Assembly (NCBI GenBank): GCA_016195395.1
Contig: JACPZR010000049.1
Span: 1 to 10,230, forward strand
Source of the DNA: Spirochaetia bacterium
GTDB taxonomy: Bacteria > Spirochaetota > Leptospirae > Leptospirales > Leptonemataceae
Direction of reading: 5' to 3'
DNA length: 10,230 nucleotides
Position 1 is the stretch's first letter. Every line of letters starts with the position of its first letter. Position numbers and translations under genes: made by a program. Shown here in pieces: positions 7,114 to 10,230 of this stretch. The notes beneath the pieces are model-generated. The model ran no database searches and was not told the DNA's origin. It saw nothing but the letters and a program-made list of their open reading frames with translations.

Positions 7114-7185
7114 TCGGGATGAGTGGATTTGAACCACCGACCCCCACGTCCCGAACGTGGTGCGCTACCCCTGCGCTACATCCCG
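7114..7185 (-). tRNA. tRNA-Pro (anticodon CGG)
   Basis: The - strand folds as a complete 72-base cloverleaf. The acceptor CGGGATG pairs with CATCCCG, followed by discriminator A. The D-stem is GCGC/GCGC with a minimal 7-base loop (AGGGGTA). The anticodon stem CCACG/CGTGG holds loop TTCGGGA, giving anticodon CGG, which reads CCG proline codons. The variable loop has 5 bases, and the T-stem GGTGG/CCACT holds TTCAAAT. The 3' CCA is not encoded and must be added after transcription. An initial C with pairing G at the acceptor end is usual for tRNA-Pro. Confidence 0.95.
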
Positions 7186-7344
7186 TTGCCGGACTGTGTC
7201 CAGCGCAAGGCCGGATTGTGGCAAGACTGATCCGACCGAACTTGGACAAAAACGCCAAGTGCGCGCGTGGTGCAAGTAAAATAAGGATCACCGCATCAAA
7301 AAAACGTTTACGCCCGGAGGGGGGTCTCCGGCAATGGTCACAGC
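7186..7344. other. Intergenic region between divergent tRNA-Pro and the small + strand gene, with a hairpin
   Basis: This 159-base spacer must hold the tRNA-operon promoter (- strand) and that of the small gene (+ strand). I see no convincing -35/-10 pair; TAAAAT at 7277-7282 could be a -10 for the + strand but lacks a -35 at normal spacing. A perfect inverted repeat CCGGAG-GGGGGT-CTCCGG at 7314-7331 contains the only strong Shine-Dalgarno-like stretch, about 24 bases before the ATG. Confidence 0.5.
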
Positions 7345-7689
7345 ATGGAACTGAAAGAGCTCGAAACGCGGTTTGAGAAGCTGCGGGAGATCACGGACCG
7401 TGTGGCTCTGATGAACACGGTGTACGACTCCGACATCACATCAGCCTTTGACGGAATGGAAGGTTTCATGGCGGAAGCCATGACCTGGGACCTTCACAGC
7501 TTTGGCGCCGATGCGCGCCGCGCCTACTTGAGTCACATGTCGTTTCACCGTGAAATCGTAGCAGATACAATTGCAGAGGCACGCAGGCTTCTTCTTCCGG
7601 AACGTCGTGAGTACCTCAAGCGTCTGGTAAGCTACCACAAGAATTTCATTAAGTGGTTCGGCAAATTGGAACGTCAATACGCCGCCTGA
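7345..7689 (+). CDS. Small helical cytoplasmic protein of unknown function
   Basis: I do not recognise a family. The 114 residues are mostly charged and predicted helical: MELKELETRFEKLREITDRV at the start, a middle segment with aromatic residues (AEAMTWDLHSFGADARRAYL), and a basic-amphipathic tail ending in FIKWFGKLERQYAA. There is no signal peptide, membrane segment or Cys/His motif for metal. ATG 7345 is the only usual start codon near the beginning of the frame, but no Shine-Dalgarno lies at normal distance; the GGAGG at 7316-7320 is about 24 bases away and inside a hairpin. The gene stands alone between divergent tRNA-Pro and the converging decarboxylase-like gene. Support is the open frame with coding-like composition and fit between neighbours; it remains a hypothetical protein. 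Confidence 0.7.
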   Translation: MELKELETRFEKLREITDRVALMNTVYDSDITSAFDGMEGFMAEAMTWDLHSFGADARRAYLSHMSFHREIVADTIAEARRLLLPERREYLKRLVSYHKNFIKWFGKLERQYAA

Positions 7690-7693
7690 ACCG

Positions 7694-7713
7694 CTGACGC
7701 CAGGTCCCGTCAG
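7694..7713. terminator. Hairpin between convergent gene ends, possible bidirectional terminator
   Basis: CTGACG-CCAGGTCC-CGTCAG is a perfect 6-bp stem with an 8-base loop filling the 24-base gap between two converging stop codons. It lacks a T-run on either side, so it would be a weak intrinsic terminator at best. Position is the main argument. Confidence 0.4.
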
Positions 7714-8286
7714 TCAAAGCTGGCAATTGTCCGTGAAGCCGGCCGGCGGGATCCCTAATGACTGTATCAACCGAGCCCAGTAGTTAACCTGGGCCGCCGT
7801 GTACGCGACGACCACAATCTGCTTCTCTGTGAAATGGGACCTCATGGCCTGTCTCACCCCCTCTTGGAAGATCAGCGGAGTCCCTGACACTTCCTGAACA
7901 AAAGCAAGCGCGGCTCTTTCTGCTGCTGAAAACGAATCAACGTTATCCAGAGGCACGCGACGTCGGAGCGCGTCCAGCTCGGCGTCGGAAATCCCGGCGC
8001 GGTCCATGTCTACAGAATTCATGTCCAGGCAGAAGGGGCAGCCGGCATGAAGCGACGCTTGGAGTCGCACCAGTTTCAAGAGGCGGGCGTTCAGATCTTG
8101 AGGCCGGGCAATGAATGCTTCAAATACGGCTGAACCCGCGGCGGCCCGTGGAAACCAGGCAAGAAGGCGAGCGGGCATCAGGGTCTTGCCTGCGATCCTT
8201 TCCGCGATCCAGAGCCCGGGCCGCAAAAACCACGGGATACGGGGTGGGGGCGACATCCATTGCGACATATGCAATGACAGACCCAT
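7714..8286 (-). CDS. Carboxymuconolactone decarboxylase / AhpD-like family protein
   Basis: The C-terminal half matches the CMD/AhpD all-helical fold: KLVRLQASLHAGCPFCLDMN with the redox pair C83-x-x-C86, then ISDAELDALRR, a SAAERAALAFVQEV helix and FTEKQIVVVAYTAAQVNYWARL, ending in LGIPPAGF as in many relatives. Family members act as thiol-dependent (alkyl)peroxidase partners or decarboxylases; CPFC with no following AhpD-type His points to the uncharacterised branch, so no substrate is assigned. I chose ATG 8286 because GGAG sits 6 bases before it and the resulting 190 residues fit the family, including a basic, hydrophobic N-terminal lead (IPWFLRPGLWIAERIAG). The frame stays open upstream; ATG 8385 would add 33 residues without a good binding site. 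It diverges from the PEGA protein gene and converges on the small helical gene. Confidence 0.88.
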   Translation of the reverse strand: MGLSLHMSQWMSPPPRIPWFLRPGLWIAERIAGKTLMPARLLAWFPRAAAGSAVFEAFIARPQDLNARLLKLVRLQASLHAGCPFCLDMNSVDMDRAGISDAELDALRRRVPLDNVDSFSAAERAALAFVQEVSGTPLIFQEGVRQAMRSHFTEKQIVVVAYTAAQVNYWARLIQSLGIPPAGFTDNCQL

Positions 8287-8407
8287 CGCCCACTCCGACG
8301 CAGCATTTTTTTTAGCCCTGGCCGCCCATCCGCTCCAAGTCTTCATCATGGGGAAGGGTTTGAGTAACGGTCCGCCGCCCGCCATGAATTCCAGGATGTC
8401 TTGACAT
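8287..8407. promoter_or_regulatory. Divergent intergenic region
   Basis: These 121 bases separate the starts of the CMD-like gene (-) and the PEGA protein gene (+) and should contain both promoters. TTGACA at 8401-8406 looks like a -35 but sits at the start codon, so it cannot serve the gene as annotated unless translation begins downstream at 8441. I see no convincing complete promoter. Confidence 0.35.
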
Positions 8408-10012
8408 ATGATGAATCTGTGGAGAAAACGGGCTCCTGCTATGAAATCCTTTATCGTTCCTTTTATGACACTCGGGCTTGCGTTCTGTGCCTCCATCCAG
8501 GAGATTAAAGACGCGCAGGTCCAGATTCCCGCGCCCGTGATCAAAGTGCAGGATGCGCGCCTCCGCGATGTCCAAGCGGAAGCCGGTGGCAACAGTCGCA
8601 CCGGCATTCGTGTCGCGTTCAAGCCGGAAGCAGTCAAGGGCGTGTCCCCGGTGGTATCAGATCTCATCCAGAAGAAAACCATCCAGATGCTCTCGGCGCC
8701 CGGCGTGGAGTTTGTGGAATGGTCCGCATCGCAGACGGATATCGACGGGGTTCTCACCCTCGAGGGGTCCGTAAGTTCCGGCGCGGGCAAGATCAGCCTC
8801 CGGTTGACAGACCCGTCGGCAGCGACTGAGTTTGGAATCCTGGATCTTGAGCTGAAAGCAGAAGAGCCCAAGGCCTCTCAAGCGCACCAGATCGACGTTA
8901 TGATCCGCGGCCAGGGACAAGCGGTGTTTCTTGCGGCCAAGAACGCTCCCATCATTACACTCAGCGGCGCGGATTCGGCCCGTTTGAAGGATTTCGTTGT
9001 GTCATGCCGGATGGGGGCTGTGAACGTTATGTCATCCACACCGGGCGCGTCGGTCTTCGCAATGCGAAGCGGCGTCATCGTCAACCTGGGCGTTACACCC
9101 ATCCAGAACAAGCGTCTGGACAAAGGCATCTGGAGGATCACCGTGCAGCGCCGCGGTTACGCTCCGTTCCAGCGGGAGATTGCTCTTCACCCTGGAGAAA
9201 CAAAGGACGTCTTTGCCGCCTGGGCGGATGATCCCACTCTCGATGCGCTCATCATCCACAGCGCTCCGGCCGGTCTGTCCGTCTCGATGGATGGAACCCA
9301 GAAGGGGGACACTCCGTCGTTTATCACAGGGATTGCCGGCGGAGCACACGGCGTGGAAGTGTCCGCGTCCTCGGACAAGACCGTATTGTCTGATACCCAG
9401 ATCTCTCCTGAAGAGGCGGGCGGTGGACTTGCATTTCTCTTCTATTATGATGAACCGTTTGATCAGGCCGTGATGGAGCGCGACTATTGGCAGCTGACGT
9501 CGGAAGCGGGCGGCGTGGAAGTGATTCCGCTGAAAGGCCTGGGGTTGCGTGCCAAAGGGGAGGCCAGGGGCTGGCAGGGTCTTGTGAGCCGGAACCTTCC
9601 GTTGCGCAACATGAAGGCGGAGTTGGACGTTGTTCAGTCGGCCGGCGGGGTCACTGCGTTTGGCATCGTATCAGGGCGTGAGGCGGTGCTCGTGCAGTCA
9701 TCAGGCGGCGTTTTCGCGGTGGCCAGGTTCAAAGACGGGTCGCCCGTAGGCAAGCCGCGGGCCTTCACCGCATTGAAAGAGGGGACGGATCACGTCGTTT
9801 CCGTTGAATACGATGAGGACTTCAAGATGCTGAAGTTCCGAGTGGACGGCGATGTCGTATTTCATGAGGAGTTCAAGCCTGCGGCCCTTGCGCGGCTAAC
9901 GATTCTTTCGCAGGCTCCCTCTACAGACGGCCGCACACTGGCGCGCGCCTTCCGCATGCGTTCCGGTCCCCGTTCCTTCCAGAAAAAAGCTGCATCCGAG
10001 GCCAAGAAATGA
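8408..10012 (+). CDS. Secreted PEGA-domain protein with C-terminal jelly-roll-like domain
   Basis: The 534-residue protein begins with a basic n-region (MMNLWRKR) and a hydrophobic core (about 13-28), a likely export signal; LAFC is a poor lipobox because Phe occupies the -1 site. Residues about 45-160 alternate strands and helices (DIDGVLTLEGSVSS, KISLRLTDPSA) in a way that recalls TolB/FlgO-type domains, a weak guess. Two PEGA-like repeats follow: about 203-272 (VNVMSSTPGASVFAMRSG, then KGIWRITVQRRGYAPFQREI) and about 279-345 (LIIHSAPAGLSVSMDGTQKG). Residues about 349-518 are beta-rich and resemble a concanavalin/jelly-roll carbohydrate-binding fold. The Lys-rich tail is polar. The likely location is periplasm or cell surface, binding envelope polymers. 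ATG 8408 has AGGA 11 bases upstream; 8411 and 8441 are alternatives. The next exported gene starts 8 bases after its stop. Confidence 0.8.
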   Translation: MMNLWRKRAPAMKSFIVPFMTLGLAFCASIQEIKDAQVQIPAPVIKVQDARLRDVQAEAGGNSRTGIRVAFKPEAVKGVSPVVSDLIQKKTIQMLSAPGVEFVEWSASQTDIDGVLTLEGSVSSGAGKISLRLTDPSAATEFGILDLELKAEEPKASQAHQIDVMIRGQGQAVFLAAKNAPIITLSGADSARLKDFVVSCRMGAVNVMSSTPGASVFAMRSGVIVNLGVTPIQNKRLDKGIWRITVQRRGYAPFQREIALHPGETKDVFAAWADDPTLDALIIHSAPAGLSVSMDGTQKGDTPSFITGIAGGAHGVEVSASSDKTVLSDTQISPEEAGGGLAFLFYYDEPFDQAVMERDYWQLTSEAGGVEVIPLKGLGLRAKGEARGWQGLVSRNLPLRNMKAELDVVQSAGGVTAFGIVSGREAVLVQSSGGVFAVARFKDGSPVGKPRAFTALKEGTDHVVSVEYDEDFKMLKFRVDGDVVFHEEFKPAALARLTILSQAPSTDGRTLARAFRMRSGPRSFQKKAASEAKK

Positions 10013-10020
10013 GAGCTCCT

Positions 10021-10230
10021 ATGAATCGTTCATTCTCCATCATCCTTCATGCATCCTTGGCCGTCTGGCTTGCCTTTGCCGCACAGTGCGCTGAGGCGCC
10101 CGCGCGGATTTCCAAGGCCCTGATCCCGCCGGAAGTGCCCATTATCGACCCCATCAAGTACGGGCAGTCCAAGTATATTCTGAATCAGGCGGAGGCGGCT
10201 CTTGTCCGCAGGGACCTCCCGGGCGCACTC
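10021..10230 (+). CDS. Exported protein, possibly TPR-like (3' partial)
   Basis: Only the first 70 codons are in the window, open to the edge. Residues 1-26 form a signal peptide (basic MNR, hydrophobic stretch SIILHASLAVWLAFAA, small residues around AEA). The mature part has a Pro-rich linker (LIPPEVPIIDPIKYG) and then enters a helix AEAALVRRDLPGAL, which resembles the first half of a TPR-type repeat; that reading rests on few residues. The start follows the preceding stop by 8 bases with a GAGAG stretch as possible ribosome binding site, so it is probably in an operon with the PEGA protein and acts in the same envelope compartment. Confidence 0.75.
   Translation, partial: MNRSFSIILHASLAVWLAFAAQCAEAPARISKALIPPEVPIIDPIKYGQSKYILNQAEAALVRRDLPGAL

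Noticed and set aside
7114..7185. tRNA-Pro as a mobile-element attachment site
   Set aside because: No integrase, direct repeat of the tRNA 3' end or foreign-looking block was seen on either side.
7097..7291. N-terminal extension of the MBL hydrolase frame
   Set aside because: The extension would translate the tRNA-Pro gene and its leader; the family begins at MQIKFWGVRGS.
8287..8871. Long N-terminal extension of the CMD-like protein
   Set aside because: Most of it is antisense to the PEGA protein gene; a good ribosome binding site precedes ATG 8286.

Overview
The window is a gene-dense bacterial chromosome segment of moderately high GC content, with short spacers and no phage, insertion-sequence or CRISPR signature. 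Several features suggest a spirochaete, possibly leptospire-like: heavy use of cyclic-nucleotide-binding domains, an EAG/CNG-type potassium channel, an SGNH-like membrane-anchored protein, PEGA proteins, a metallo-hydrolase of the GVRGS/HTHWDH type and the futalosine menaquinone enzyme MqnD. This assignment is an inference from gene content and was not tested by any search; other deep Gram-negative lineages remain possible.

Left block (1-3535, + strand). A potassium channel, cut by the window edge, is followed after 54 bases by a free-standing cyclic-nucleotide-binding domain (CNBD) protein. A membrane-anchored SGNH-hydrolase-like protein then starts on the last base of the CNBD stop codon (TAATG). 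The channel is unusual. Its own CNBD has lost the central beta-roll by a clean in-frame deletion, while the phosphate-binding cassette and C-helix remain, and a fibronectin type III domain is fused at the C-terminus. The next gene supplies an intact CNBD. A two-gene 'split CNBD' channel is the main hypothesis from this window.

Middle block (3545-7185, - strand). Reading right to left there are tRNA-Pro(CGG), an MBL-fold metallo-hydrolase 17 bases behind it, a small two-helix membrane protein (one-base overlap), glycerate 2-kinase (26-base overlap) and, after 84 bases, MqnD. The tight spacing suggests one transcription unit. The glycerate kinase carries an extra low-complexity segment encoded by copies of the palindrome CCTTACGTAAGG, read as Leu-Arg-Lys.

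Right block (7186-10230). A small helical orphan gene on the + strand converges on a carboxymuconolactone-decarboxylase/AhpD-like gene on the - strand, with a hairpin between their stops. Divergently from the latter runs an envelope pair: a secreted protein with two PEGA-like domains and a C-terminal jelly-roll-like domain, then the start of a second exported protein that may enter TPR-like helices at the window edge. No stretch above 300 bases lacks a gene; the longest spacers are 7186-7344 and 8287-8407.
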